Of a stretch of DNA of 64,000 nt, positions 19,698-32,252 are shown piece by piece. Source of the DNA: Intestinimonas butyriciproducens (lineage in GTDB: Bacteria > Bacillota > Clostridia > Oscillospirales > Oscillospiraceae); the NCBI RefSeq assembly GCF_004154955.1, contig NZ_CP011524.1, positions 2,666,001 to 2,730,000 of the forward strand. Reading direction: 5' to 3'. The translations under genes were made by a program, and so were the position numbers. Each line of letters starts with the position of its first letter. Position 1 is the first letter of the stretch. The notes under the pieces are model-generated. The model was not told the DNA's origin. It did no database searches and saw only the letters and a list, made by a program, of their open reading frames with translations.

Positions 19698-20621
19698 ATG
19701 AAGCATCTCTTCCTCGTCAACCCCGCCGCTGGGAAGAGGGGCAGCACGGAGGCGCTGCTCCGCCGGGTGGAGGAGACCTTTTCCCCGCTGGGCCTGGAGC
19801 ACGAGGTGGTCCTCACCTCTTCCGCAGGAGACGCGGAACGGCTCGCCCGGCGGGCGGCCTGTTCCGGCGGCCCGGTGCGCATCTACGCCTGCGGCGGGGA
19901 CGGGACCCTCAACGAAGTGGTCAATGGCGCGGCTGGCTACCCCAACGCGGCCATCACCAATGTGCCGAAGGGGACCGGCAATGACTTTCTGAGGATTTTC
20001 GGTGCCAATTACGCCGCCCGTTTCTCCGATCTGGCCGCCCTGTCCAGGGGACCCCAGGCCGCCTTTGATCTGATGGACTGCAACGGTAAGCTGGGCATCG
20101 GCGTGATCTGTGCCGGCGTGGACGCCCGGGTGGCCGCCGACGTCCACCGCTATAAGCGCCTCCCGCTGGTCACGGGCCCCGGTGCCTACCTCCTCTCCCT
20201 GGGGGTTAACGTCCTCCTCACCGACATCGCCCGCCCCACCGTGGTCCAGGCTGGCCTGGACCGCCTGGAGGAGGAGACCTCTATCATCTGCATCTGCAAC
20301 GGCCGCTATTATGGCGGCGGATTCATGCCTGTGGGGGACGCGCAGCCCGACGACGGCGTGCTGGATATGGTCGTGGTACCCCGGGTGAGCCGCTTTACCT
20401 TTTTCCGGCTGGTGGGAGCATATGCCAAGGGCCGTTATCGCAGCTACCCCGAGGTCATCCGCCACTTCCACGGTCCCGCCTTCTCTTTTTCCTCCCCCGA
20501 AGAGCTGGTGGCGGTGATAGACGGCGAAGTGATGCGCGCCAAGTCCTTTACTGTCCGGATCTCAGAGCGCAAGGTTGCCTTTTTCTACCCAGGCGATTTG
20601 GATTACCGTGGCGAAAACTAG
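19698..20621 (+). CDS. Diacylglycerol/lipid kinase family protein (YegS/DgkB-like)
   Basis: A 307-residue cytoplasmic lipid kinase. The N-terminal LVNPAAGKRG, the GGDGTLNEVVNG nucleotide-binding motif (near residue 66) and VPKGTGNDFLRIFG are characteristic of the DAGK catalytic domain. The C-terminal domain contains NGRYYGGGF and the GDAQPDDGVLDM segment. It likely recycles diacylglycerol to phosphatidic acid; the lipid substrate is inferred. The ATG follows GAAAGGAAG. The gene lies 52 bases after the SLH gene and ends at a terminator that abuts the groESL promoter. Confidence 0.9.
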   Translation: MKHLFLVNPAAGKRGSTEALLRRVEETFSPLGLEHEVVLTSSAGDAERLARRAACSGGPVRIYACGGDGTLNEVVNGAAGYPNAAITNVPKGTGNDFLRIFGANYAARFSDLAALSRGPQAAFDLMDCNGKLGIGVICAGVDARVAADVHRYKRLPLVTGPGAYLLSLGVNVLLTDIARPTVVQAGLDRLEEETSIICICNGRYYGGGFMPVGDAQPDDGVLDMVVVPRVSRFTFFRLVGAYAKGRYRSYPEVIRHFHGPAFSFSSPEELVAVIDGEVMRAKSFTVRISERKVAFFYPGDLDYRGEN

Positions 20622-20660
20622 CACTCTCCCGTTCCGTTTGTGAACAAAAGATGAATTTTT

Positions 20661-20704
20661 AAAAAATCAACCCCTGTTTTTAAAAAATAGGGGTTGATTT
20701 TTTT
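20661..20704 (+). terminator. Terminator of the lipid kinase gene
   Basis: Stem of about 15 bp (20661-20675 with 20689-20703) with an AT-rich loop, followed by T's. The 3' arm contains the -35 hexamer of the groESL promoter. Confidence 0.9.
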
Positions 20705-20722
20705 GGCAAGTCGAGGTATTAT
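20694..20722 (+). promoter_or_regulatory. groESL promoter
   Basis: TTGATT (20694-20699), 17-bp spacer, TATTAT (20717-20722), directly before the CIRCE operator. Confidence 0.8.
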
Positions 20723-20733
20723 CATACTCGAAG

Positions 20734-20760
20734 TTAGCACTCATATAATTCGAGTGCTAA
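20734..20760 (+). promoter_or_regulatory. CIRCE operator (HrcA binding site)
   Basis: Perfect consensus: TTAGCACTC (20734-20742), 9-base spacer, GAGTGCTAA (20752-20760). It lies just after the -10 element, so the HrcA repressor is expected to block groESL transcription in the absence of heat stress. Confidence 0.98.
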
Positions 20761-20777
20761 CCCCTTAAATTTGCTAA

Positions 20778-21092
<315 letters not shown>

Positions 21093-21135
21093 GTTTTCGT
21101 TTTGATCCCAGCATCATATTACAATTTGGAGGTAA

Positions 21136-22770
<1,635 letters not shown>

Positions 22771-22788
22771 AAAAATACCGCAAGCCTT

Positions 22789-22843
22789 TGAAACACTTAG
22801 GTTTCAGCGTACAGAAAAGCGGATTTACGCCAGACTTACGCCA
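22789..22843. mobile_element. Candidate tyrosine-recombinase attachment site
   Basis: A perfect inverted repeat TGAAAC-N6-GTTTCA (22789-22806) resembles a recombinase core site. It is followed by two direct TTACGCCA repeats (22825-22832 and 22836-22843) that could be arm sites. It lies between groEL and the lower-GC methylase/nuclease island. No integrase gene or matching right-end site was found in the window, so this is a suggestion only. Confidence 0.35.
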
Positions 22844-22868
22844 CAGACAAAGCGCATGATAGGGTAAT

Positions 22869-22908
22869 AAAAGGCCGACACTCACAGTTTTGTGGGTGTC
22901 GGCCTTTT
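22869..22908 (+). terminator. Terminator after groEL
   Basis: Long stem, 13 bp of perfect pairing (22869-22881 with 22896-22908) plus further pairing towards the loop. A-run on the left and T-run on the right make it potentially bidirectional. Confidence 0.9.
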
Positions 22909-22937
22909 GTGCTGAAATATCATGTCTAAACACTCTC

Positions 22938-22966
22938 TTGCCCTTCTTTTCCATTTGTATTATAGT
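22938..22966 (+). promoter_or_regulatory. Promoter of the methylase-nuclease operon
   Basis: TTGCCC (22938-22943), 17-bp spacer, TATAGT (22961-22966), 42 bases before the methylase ATG. Confidence 0.65.
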
Positions 22967-23007
22967 AGAGATAGTCATAAATGTGGTAGTAGCGGGGGAA
23001 TCGACAG

Positions 23008-24523
<1,516 letters not shown>

Positions 24524-25606
24524 CGGCTATGCCGATCAGGGCGACGACGGTGTTTTCGCCTACGGCGGCAGGCTTGCCATTCGACCGCCCTATCAGCGGG
24601 AATTTGTTTACGACAACGATCAGGCGGAGTCCGTGATTCAAACGGTGCTGAAAGGCTTCCCTCTCAATGTTATGTATTGGGTCAAGGCCAGTCCCGACAG
24701 CTATGAGGTGCTGGACGGCCAGCAGAGAACCCTATCCGTCATGCAGTATTTGAAACACCAGTACCCTATCACCCTGGATGGGAAAAAATACTATTGGGAC
24801 GCGTTGCCCGATGACAGTTACGATGCAATCATGAACTACGAATTTATGGTCTATATCTGCGAGGGAAAAGAGTCGGAAAAGCTGGAGTGGTTTCGGGTCG
24901 TCAATATTGCCGGAGCAAAGTTGACAGAACAGGAGCTTCGCAATTCCGTTTATACCGGCGCGTGGCTTTCCGATGCAAAGCGATATTTTTCCAAACGAAA
25001 CTGCGCCGCAAAGCTGTTGTCGGACAAATATATTACCGGCGATCCGAATAGGCAGGAATTGCTCGAAAAGGCGTTGCGGGGGATCTGTGAGTACCAAGGC
25101 ATTTCGGAGATTACGGAATACATGGCCCGCTATAAATCGGATGCGGATGCAGACGAATTGTGGCAGTATTTCCAGGATGTAATCCATTGGGTGGAGAAGA
25201 TTTTTCCAAAATACTTTTTAGATATGAAAGGCCTGGATTGGTGTCACCTCTACAACGAGTACCATAATTTCGCTTATAATTCTTCGGTTATGGCCGCAGA
25301 GGTGAAGCGTCTGCATGAGGATGAAGATGTGCAGAAGCCAAAAGGCATTTATGAGTTTTTGCTTTGTCGCGATACAGACCCATTTGCAGGCAGATTGTTA
25401 AACCTGCGTGCATTTGACAAGCGGGATAAGCTGGCGGCGTACAGCAGACAAAATGGGATATGTCCCATCTGCGGAGAGCACTTTGCATTTGAGGAGATGG
25501 AGGGCGACCATATCAAGCCTTGGAGCAAGGGCGGGCAAACGACACCTGATAACTGTCAAATGCTTTGCAAAGCCTGCAACGGGAAAAAGAGCGACAAATA
25601 TTGAGG

Positions 25607-25643
25607 AAGGCCGCCGCTCATATTCGTGAGCAGCGGCCTTTTT
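25607..25643 (+). terminator. Terminator after the nuclease gene
   Basis: 12-bp stem with one mismatch (about 25609-25620 with 25627-25638), 6-base loop, five T's. Confidence 0.85.
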
Positions 25644-25845
25644 GCTGCCCTGTGAGGGCAGGATTTGCGGTCCAACCTGTGTCCGGCCATCCGGCGTTTG
25701 ACCAGCATTCTCCCATCGACCAGCCCTGCCAGGACGCGATTTGCCGCAGCGGCCGACACGCCGCCCAGCTCCGGGCACCAGTGCCCATGCTGATCGGATC
25801 CGATTCCTATGAATGCCACTTGCACCCGCTGTTTTACAATTTCTC
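25644..25845. other. Intergenic region at the right edge of the island
   Basis: No recognisable gene. Short frames on both strands show no family resemblance. GC content returns to the chromosomal level here, so the right boundary of the transferred segment probably lies in this stretch. Confidence 0.4.
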
Positions 25846-25874
25846 TTGACACTTTGGACTACACAGTGTAGACT
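25846..25874 (+). promoter_or_regulatory. Promoter of the BlaI/M56 operon
   Basis: Perfect TTGACA (25846-25851), 17-bp spacer, TAGACT (25869-25874). Confidence 0.85.
25859..25871 (+). promoter_or_regulatory. BlaI/MecI-type operator
   Basis: Palindrome CTACAC-A-GTGTAG containing the TACA...TGTA half-sites of BlaI-family operators. It overlaps the -10 element, so binding would block the promoter: negative autoregulation is expected. Confidence 0.75.
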
Positions 25875-25915
25875 GTCTATAGGACGACAGCAAGTAGACC
25901 AAGGAGGGGATCCTA

Positions 25916-26275
25916 TTGAATGATTGCAAGCTGGGGGCGGTGGAGTCCCGTTTCGCAGACCTGATCTGGCAAAATGAGCCCATCGCCTCCACGGCGCTGG
26001 TCAAACTGGCCGAGCAGGAACTGAGCTGGAAAAAGTCCACAACCTATACGGTTTTGAAACGACTGAGCCAGCGGGGCATTTTTCAAAATCAGGACGGAAC
26101 TGTCACCTCGCTGCTCTCCAGAGAAGCGTTTTATGCCGCACAGAGCGAACAGTTTGTGGAGGAAACCTTCTCCGGCTCCCTCCCCGCGTTCCTCACCGCG
26201 TTCACCACCAGAAAAAAGTTGTCAAAGGATGACCTGGACCAGCTCCAGAGGTTGATCGACCAGATCAGGAGGTGA
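25916..26275 (+). CDS. BlaI/MecI/CopY family transcriptional repressor
   Basis: A 119-residue winged-helix repressor. It starts with TTG at 25916, seven bases after AAGGAGGG. ESRFADLIWQNEPIASTALVKLA and SWKKSTTYTVLKRLSQRGIF form the DNA-binding helices, as in BlaI. The acidic C-terminal half (FVEETFSGSLPAFLTAF) is the dimerisation and cleavage region. It is followed 6 bases later by its M56 sensor partner, and its own operator overlaps the promoter. The inducing signal is unknown; no beta-lactamase gene is nearby. Confidence 0.92.
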   Translation: MNDCKLGAVESRFADLIWQNEPIASTALVKLAEQELSWKKSTTYTVLKRLSQRGIFQNQDGTVTSLLSREAFYAAQSEQFVEETFSGSLPAFLTAFTTRKKLSKDDLDQLQRLIDQIRR

Positions 26276-26281
26276 TATTTC

Positions 26282-28936
26282 ATGGCGAATTTGATCGCAT
26301 ATGAACTGCTTCCCCGTATTTTCAACATGAGCGTAACGGCCGGCATCGTGATTCTATTTGTACTCCTGGCCCGTCTGCTGCTCCGGAGGGCACCCAAAGT
26401 GTTTTCTTATGCCCTGTGGTCGGTGGTTCTATTCCGCCTCCTGTGTCCCGTCTCCCTCTCCGCCGGCTTCTCCCTGCTGGGGCTGGTGGACATGCCCACG
26501 CGGGCAGCTACGCCTCATACCACCACGGTGGAGTATGTGCCGCCGGACATCGTCCATGCGGAGGACCCCCAGGTCCAGTTCCCGGTGGAGCCCGTCCGTA
26601 CCGCCGTCAACGAGGTCCTCCCCAAGGGGGAAGAACAGACGACGGCCGATCCTCTGGAGGCTCCGATGGCCATCGCCACCTGGCTCTGGCTGCTGGGAAT
26701 CCTGGCCATGGCCGCATACAGCGTGGCGTCCTACCTCAAAATACGGCGCAGACTGGTCGGCGCCGTGCCGCTGCGGGATAATATCTATCTGGCGGACCAC
26801 ATCCCCACCCCCTTCGTGATGGGCCTCTTCCGCCCCAGAATCTATCTTCCCTCCGCACTGAGCGGGCGGGAGCAGGCCTATATCATCCGGCATGAGCAGC
26901 ACCATATCCGCAGAGGCGACCACATCGTAAAGGTCTTGTCCTTCGCGGCGCTGTGCATCCACTGGTTCAATCCCCTGGTCTGGGCGGCGTTCTTCCTGTC
27001 CGGAAAGGATATGGAGATGAGCTGCGATGAGGCGGTGGTTCATGCGCTGGGCGAACAGATCCGGGCGGACTACTCCACCTCTCTGCTGCGCCTCGCCACC
27101 GGCCGCCGGAGGATCGCCGGCATGCCCCTGGCCTTCGGAGAGGGGGACACCAAAAGCCGCATCCGAAATCTCGTCAGCTGGAAGACGCCGAAGCGGTGGG
27201 CGGCGCTTCTGGCCGCCGTGGTCTGCATCGCGGTGGCCGCGGCCTGTGCCGCCAATCCCCAGGGGAGCACCCGCGGGCGGTACGACAGCATGGAAGATTT
27301 TGCCCGGCAGACCATGGACGCGGCCAAGACCGCGGTCTACTATACCGCGGAAGGCGGAGAGGCCACGGCCGCCGTCACCGGAACCAAGCTCGCCTGGCTG
27401 GAGCAGCAGGGCGAGGTGGATGGTCTGGCCCCGGAGGGGGCCCTGGAGGCATGGACCTTCCACTTCTTGGTCCAGATCAACGCGGATGACATCAGTCTGG
27501 TGGGCGGCATGTATGAGGAAGACGGCTGGTACGACCTGGAGGGGCAGGGCGGCCACAATGTGGTGGCCCTGCGGTACGACGACGGCAGCTATGACGTCCT
27601 CTACGACCAGGCCGTCAACGACAATCTGGACTTTTACGGCTATCACAACAGCTATGAGGAGGCCATTTACGACTGGTATGTGGACGACCAGGGACTGGAC
27701 CTGCCCCTGTACGTGGAGGACTGGACCGATTCGATTGGCGCACCGGCGAGCCTGGGAAACTTCCCGGTCCACCGCTGCGATGGAGAAGGTTGGTACCTCT
27801 ATATCCCCGTGCAGGCGTGGCAGCGGGCGGAGGGCGGCAACCTCTGGCAGTCCGGCTACGGCACCGGCTCCGCGCTGACGGTATACAGACAGGACCAGGA
27901 TGCCCGGACACAGGCGGACTATCTGGTCCGCCAGGGCTGGATCGAGATAGAGGGCGCCGTCCCCCATGTCCGGCATTGGGAGTACGACATCGAGGACTAT
28001 TACTATGACGCCCCGGACGGCGGCAGCTACCAGGTGCGCATTGAGTGGCAGGCGCAGAATATCTCCGGCTACCCCTATACCGCCATAGAGCCCGACGTCC
28101 TCCAGGCCATGGCCGAAAGCTTCACCGTGGATGAGGAGACCGCTCCCCTCCCCGCTCCCACCCCCGAGGCGACCGCCGGGCCCCTGGGCGGCGTACAGAG
28201 AGGAGCCCCTCTGACGCTGTGTCTGACCCGCAACGGCGATGAAATCGGGACCTATGACGACTGCTGGTCTGAGTCGAACGCGGTCTATTATTTCAACTCC
28301 CTGCAAGCCCTCTCCTGGGCGGCCGCGGAAGAGAACGGCCCATACGACGACAGGGACGCCGTGACTCTCTCCGGCGCCGACGGGTGGACCATGACCGCCT
28401 ACGACGGCGCGGACGAGGTTTGCTTCAGCGACCCTGCCGGCACGCGGTGGCTCAAGCCGGAAATGGAGGATGACTCCGCCTATGAGATGCTGCGCGGCTG
28501 GTTTGACGAGGCGGAGTATACCGCGCTGGGCGGCGGGTATGACCACCAAAGCATCGTCGTTCCGGACGTGGGACAGGGCTACCTGGAGGCCGCCGCGGTC
28601 TATGTGGATGCCTTCGAGCGCATCCACCTCCAGGCCTCAGCGGGCAGCAAGCTCTGCTACTCCTTCGTGCTGACCAGCGTAGAGGAGGCCGAGGAGACCA
28701 CCTCCTCTATGCGGGAGCGGGGAGAGATCGACGAGCGCACCTACTGTTTCTATCTGACGACGGTGTTCGTCCCCCAGAATGAATACGCCCTGGGCTGGTC
28801 CATGGCCGGCAACACCGGAGATTATACCGGCGAAGACCCCGCCGTCCCCGAAGGCGCGCTGGAATACTACCGCTGCGGTTACATCACCCTGGAGGACGAC
28901 GGCTGGCACGGCCGGCTGGTTGGGACCGGATGGTAG
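26282..28936 (+). CDS. M56 (BlaR1-like) membrane metallopeptidase with large ectodomain
   Basis: 884 residues. N-terminal membrane segments near residues 12-34 and 38-65, a third near 130-148, then the zinc-protease motif IIRHEQHHIRRGDH (HExxH, near residue 205) with a downstream Glu in MEMSCDEAVV, and a further membrane segment near 305-322. The last 550 residues are predicted extracytoplasmic, rich in W/Y/D, and do not look like the penicillin-binding sensor of BlaR1. In BlaR1 systems ligand binding activates the protease, which leads to loss of the repressor. Here the ligand is unknown. The ATG follows AGGAGGTG, coupled to the repressor gene. Confidence 0.88.
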   Translation: MANLIAYELLPRIFNMSVTAGIVILFVLLARLLLRRAPKVFSYALWSVVLFRLLCPVSLSAGFSLLGLVDMPTRAATPHTTTVEYVPPDIVHAEDPQVQFPVEPVRTAVNEVLPKGEEQTTADPLEAPMAIATWLWLLGILAMAAYSVASYLKIRRRLVGAVPLRDNIYLADHIPTPFVMGLFRPRIYLPSALSGREQAYIIRHEQHHIRRGDHIVKVLSFAALCIHWFNPLVWAAFFLSGKDMEMSCDEAVVHALGEQIRADYSTSLLRLATGRRRIAGMPLAFGEGDTKSRIRNLVSWKTPKRWAALLAAVVCIAVAAACAANPQGSTRGRYDSMEDFARQTMDAAKTAVYYTAEGGEATAAVTGTKLAWLEQQGEVDGLAPEGALEAWTFHFLVQINADDISLVGGMYEEDGWYDLEGQGGHNVVALRYDDGSYDVLYDQAVNDNLDFYGYHNSYEEAIYDWYVDDQGLDLPLYVEDWTDSIGAPASLGNFPVHRCDGEGWYLYIPVQAWQRAEGGNLWQSGYGTGSALTVYRQDQDARTQADYLVRQGWIEIEGAVPHVRHWEYDIEDYYYDAPDGGSYQVRIEWQAQNISGYPYTAIEPDVLQAMAESFTVDEETAPLPAPTPEATAGPLGGVQRGAPLTLCLTRNGDEIGTYDDCWSESNAVYYFNSLQALSWAAAEENGPYDDRDAVTLSGADGWTMTAYDGADEVCFSDPAGTRWLKPEMEDDSAYEMLRGWFDEAEYTALGGGYDHQSIVVPDVGQGYLEAAAVYVDAFERIHLQASAGSKLCYSFVLTSVEEAEETTSSMRERGEIDERTYCFYLTTVFVPQNEYALGWSMAGNTGDYTGEDPAVPEGALEYYRCGYITLEDDGWHGRLVGTGW

Positions 28937-28990
28937 ACCGCAGGACATCCCCCACCGCCCGGCAAGGCATTTACAAACAATATGATGAAC

Positions 28991-29033
28991 TCCGCCGGCC
29001 CCCTGTCGATCAGGGGACCGGCGGAGCCTTTTT
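28991..29033. terminator. Terminator between the M56 gene and the cysteine-desulfurase-like gene
   Basis: 15-bp stem with one mismatch (28991-29005 with 29011-29025), 5-base loop, then T5. Confidence 0.9.
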
Positions 29034-29063
29034 ACGCCCCGGCGCGCACACGCATTTGTATTC

Positions 29064-30221
29064 TCATATCCCCATGACCTCGCACACGGCGGCCTGAAGG
29101 TAGTCGATATCCTCGAACCGGGTGAGGGGGTTCACGGAAAAGCGGACCGTTCCCTGTGGGAAGGTCCCCAGGGTCTTATGGGCCAGCGGGGCGCAGTGAA
29201 GGCCGCACCGAGCCTGTATGCCGAACTCCTTTTCCAGGCGGAAGGCGGCCTCGGCATTGTCCAGGCCCGGAAAATCCACCGATACCACACCCACCTGGCG
29301 TTCGGCGTCCAGCGTCCCCAGCACCCGCAATCCGTCCTCCTCCATCTCCCGCATTCGGGCGATGAGATGGCCGGTCAGCCTCTTCTCCCGCCGGCGCAGG
29401 TTCTCCCAGCCCTGGGCGGCGCCCCAGTCCAGCGCGGCCCGGAGCCCGTAAATCCCGGGAAGATTCAGTGTGCCCGCTTCAAACCGGTCCGGAAGGAAGC
29501 CGGGCATACTCTCCAGGTCCGAAAGACTCCCCGTCCCCCCCGCAATGAGAGGTGTGAGCCGCTCTGCCAGGGCGTCGGTGAGGAGTAAGCCCCCCAGTCC
29601 CTGCGGTCCCATCAACCCCTTATGGGCAGGGAAGGCCAGCGCGTCGATACCCATGGCATCCATATCGATGGGGAGCAGACCAGCGCTCTGGGCGGCGTCC
29701 ACACAAAAGAAGATGCCCCGCTCCCGGCACAGTTTTCCTACCGCCTCAATGGGCATCCGGGTGCCGCACACGTTGGAGGCGTGGGTGAGCACCACAAGCC
29801 TTGTCCGCTCCGTCAGGCGCCCCTCCACCTGTTCCAAAAGCAGTTCTCCCTGTTCGCTGCAGGGCAGGTAGTCCACCGCCACGCCCCAGCGCTCCATCTG
29901 TTTCAGCGGACGCAGCACGGCGTTATGCTCCATGGTGGAGACGGCCGCCCGGTCCCCGGGCTCCAGGAGGCCCTTAATCACATAGTTGAGAGAGTGGGTG
30001 CAGCCGGGCGTGAAGATCACATTCTGGGGGGCCGGCCCCCCCAGAAGTGTGCAGAGCTTCTCCCGCACCTCCAGCGCCACATTTGCCGCGTCATAGGCGT
30101 TCTGGTAGTCGCCGCGGCCGATGTTGCAGCATACCCGGTCCAGGAAGTCCGCCGCGGCCTCCGATACGCCGGGCGCTTTGGGCCGGGTTGTGGCCGCGCT
30201 GTCAAAGTATCGCTGTCTCAT
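29064..30221 (-). CDS. Cysteine desulfurase family protein (class V aminotransferase)
   Basis: A 385-residue PLP enzyme of the SufS-like group. The N-terminal [28 protein letters not shown], the PLP-site histidine/aspartate segments THASNVCGT and VDAAQSAG, the PLP lysine in [12 protein letters not shown] (near residue 200), and a C-terminal cysteine loop [17 protein letters not shown] are seen. It may deliver sulfur for Fe-S or thiolation, but no scaffold gene is adjacent. The ATG at 30221 follows GAGGGGG. The upstream exported protein gene ends 15 bases before it, so they are probably co-transcribed. Confidence 0.9.
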   Translation of the reverse strand: MRQRYFDSAATTRPKAPGVSEAAADFLDRVCCNIGRGDYQNAYDAANVALEVREKLCTLLGGPAPQNVIFTPGCTHSLNYVIKGLLEPGDRAAVSTMEHNAVLRPLKQMERWGVAVDYLPCSEQGELLLEQVEGRLTERTRLVVLTHASNVCGTRMPIEAVGKLCRERGIFFCVDAAQSAGLLPIDMDAMGIDALAFPAHKGLMGPQGLGGLLLTDALAERLTPLIAGGTGSLSDLESMPGFLPDRFEAGTLNLPGIYGLRAALDWGAAQGWENLRRREKRLTGHLIARMREMEEDGLRVLGTLDAERQVGVVSVDFPGLDNAEAAFRLEKEFGIQARCGLHCAPLAHKTLGTFPQGTVRFSVNPLTRFEDIDYLQAAVCEVMGI

Positions 30222-30236
30222 GGTGCGCCCCCTCAA

Positions 30237-31433
30237 TTAAAATTCCGTCTCCACCGCCACGCGGTAATCATAGCGGTCTTCCCGCAGGGTGGTCAGCAGC
30301 CGGCCCAGCACCGCGGCAGACGCGGCGCTGTCGTCCAGCGTGATGCGCGCCGTGTTCTCCCTGTCCTCCAATGCCCCGAGGAGCTCGTTGTAGACCGTTC
30401 CGCTCCCTCTCCCCTCCGGCAGGCCGCTCAGGTTCCCACGCCAGCACAGCCAGCCCTCAGCCTCCAGCGCATCGGCCACCGTCCGGTCCTCCGCCAGCAC
30501 AATCCGGGCGTAGGTCCTTCCGATATGGGCCAGAAGCTCATTGGCGGCCTGCAGCTCCTCCCGGGCCGCCGCAGGCGTGTCCGCCTGTGTGAACAGGCCG
30601 ATGACATGCCCCTCCCCCATGGCCCGGCGGATCAGGTCGTCCCGCTGCGCCAGCCGGTCCGCCGGGAACAGGAGCAGCGCCGCTCTGCCCTCCCGGGCCA
30701 GCGCGTCCAGCACCGCCTCTCCCGCCTCCCCTGTATCACAGCGGAGGGCCAGGTAGACCCGCACCGCCCGCTCGTCCTGGCTGCCCGGCGCAGGCGTGGG
30801 CAGGACGGCGGAGGGCGGCGTGGATTCGCCCCCGGGCTCCCCGCCGGTCTGGGCCGTGACGGTGCGGTAGTAGTTTTGAAGCTGGATGAGGTAAGGGGTG
30901 GTCACCGACCCCCGGAACTGCTGGTCGCTGAGGCTGGCGTCTGCGTTGTGGATGCGGATATAGGGGTAATATTTTGTTCCGAAAACAATGTTGCCCTGGG
31001 TACACTCCAGCCCGAAATAGGCGCAGGTGGAGCTGGCCGAGACATAGATCTGCCCATTGCGGATAATGGCGGTGGGCGTCTTCCGCTCTCCGTCCGGATA
31101 GTAATCATAGGATACCCCGGTCCGCAGGTCAAAGGTCAGATTTTTCGCGTCACTGTTGAAGAGCGTGAGCGTATTCTGGGTCTTGTTCTGTCCCCCGTCA
31201 AATACGCCCAGCTTGATCCCGCCGTTCTGATTGGCCACAAAGGTGGTGTAGGGGACATAGATGGTCCCGCCCACCCGGATGGGCATGGTGCTGTCGTTGA
31301 GGGGCATGGGGCTGTCGTTGAGTCCCAGGAAGATCACGTTTGCGTCCCAATCCTCGCCGGCGGCCGCGGCCTGAAGCGCCAGCCCCAGCAGCAGTATGGC
31401 GGCGCACAGGGCCGCCAGAATTTTCTTTTTCAT
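30237..31433 (-). CDS. Exported protein: stalk-like N-terminal domain and degenerate polysaccharide-deacetylase-like C-terminus
   Basis: 398 residues. A signal peptide spans about residues 1-25 (KKKILAALCAAILLLGLALQ, cleaved at AAAA-GE). Residues about 35-160 resemble the copper-amine-oxidase-N/stalk domain (LNDSTMPIRVGGTIYVPY, then NGQIYVSASSTCAYFGL). A Gly/Pro/Ser-rich linker near 195-220 leads to a C-terminal region with YLALRCDTGEAGEAVLDALA and GHVIGLFTQAD that echoes NodB-type deacetylases. The metal ligand pattern and the His-x3-His motif are not visible, so catalysis is doubtful. A promoter-like TTTACC-18-TATAAT is upstream. Confidence 0.7.
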   Translation of the reverse strand: MKKKILAALCAAILLLGLALQAAAAGEDWDANVIFLGLNDSPMPLNDSTMPIRVGGTIYVPYTTFVANQNGGIKLGVFDGGQNKTQNTLTLFNSDAKNLTFDLRTGVSYDYYPDGERKTPTAIIRNGQIYVSASSTCAYFGLECTQGNIVFGTKYYPYIRIHNADASLSDQQFRGSVTTPYLIQLQNYYRTVTAQTGGEPGGESTPPSAVLPTPAPGSQDERAVRVYLALRCDTGEAGEAVLDALAREGRAALLLFPADRLAQRDDLIRRAMGEGHVIGLFTQADTPAAAREELQAANELLAHIGRTYARIVLAEDRTVADALEAEGWLCWRGNLSGLPEGRGSGTVYNELLGALEDRENTARITLDDSAASAAVLGRLLTTLREDRYDYRVAVETEF

Positions 31434-31482
31434 CTCCTCCGCGCCTCCTCTTCCAACGATTCAAAGCGGATGTTCTCCTGTT

Positions 31483-31512
31483 ATTATAGCATACCCCGCC
31501 CGGCACGGTAAA
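31483..31512 (-). promoter_or_regulatory. Promoter of the stalk-domain protein operon
   Basis: Minus strand TTTACC (31507-31512), 18-bp spacer, perfect TATAAT (31483-31488). Confidence 0.6.
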
Positions 31513-31637
31513 CCCCGGCTTGTCCTCCGCAGAATTCTCGGATATAATTTAATCTGTTTTAAAGACTTTGTAAATTCCCTTTTTGTCTCCGTTGGGGTAT
31601 ACTGTCCATAACAAGCTGGGAAGGAGGGGCCGCTCTC

Positions 31638-32225
31638 ATGACCGCAACGCCGGAACAAGTGAAAAGGCTCTGCGCAGCCTCCGGCGCGGACGAGATCGCC
31701 GCGCTCTCTGCCCTAGAGCGCCGGAACGGGGACCTGCTGGAGGCCCTTCTGGAGCTGGAGCGGCAGGGCAGCGCCCGGCCCCCAGCCCGAGGTGGATTTT
31801 ATACCACCCGGCCCCAGGGCAGCACAGGTCCCGCCTCCGCCCTTCCCGTCGCCAATGCGGGAGGGCGCCGTACGGGCGGCTGGCGGCGGACCCAAGAGGA
31901 TCTCTCCCCGCCGGGCCTGGCCGCAGCCCTGCGGGATCTGGCCCGGCGGAGCGTAGAGAACTATCTGGAGATCCGCCGCCGGGGCAGGCGGGTGACCTCC
32001 ATGCCCCTGCTGATCCTTCTGCTGCTCCTGGTCTTCTTTTTCTGGATCACGGCGCTCGTACTGGCCCTGGGGCTGGTGCTGGGCTTCCGCTATCGCTTCG
32101 GCGGGCCGGATCTGGACCGGGAGACCATGGATCGGGCTACGGCCCGGCTCTCCTCCAAGGCGGCAGCCGTGCGGGACAAGATCCGTGCTGCGCTTCAGGG
32201 GCGAGGGCGCGGCCGCAGGCGATGA
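31638..32225 (+). CDS. UBA-like/DUF4342-type membrane protein
   Basis: 195 residues. The N-terminal 40 residues (EQVKRLCAASGADEIAALSALERRNGDLLEALLELE) resemble the UBA-like helical domain that precedes DUF4342. A hydrophobic stretch near residues 122-150 (MPLLILLLLLVFFFWITALV) is one long or two short membrane segments, and the C-terminus is Arg-rich. No enzymatic motif. The ATG follows GGAAGGAGGGG. It leads the operon with the response regulator 27 bases downstream, so it may be a membrane accessory of that system. A TATACT at 31598 is a likely -10. Confidence 0.65.
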   Translation: MTATPEQVKRLCAASGADEIAALSALERRNGDLLEALLELERQGSARPPARGGFYTTRPQGSTGPASALPVANAGGRRTGGWRRTQEDLSPPGLAAALRDLARRSVENYLEIRRRGRRVTSMPLLILLLLLVFFFWITALVLALGLVLGFRYRFGGPDLDRETMDRATARLSSKAAAVRDKIRAALQGRGRGRRR

Positions 32226-32252
32226 CGGTGTTTTTGAAAGGAGGCTTGTCCC

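Noticed and set aside
25556-25852. Minus-strand 98-codon frame downstream of the nuclease gene
   Set aside because: It overlaps the end of the nuclease gene, has no recognised domain and reads through the terminator stem. It may be a relic but cannot be supported.
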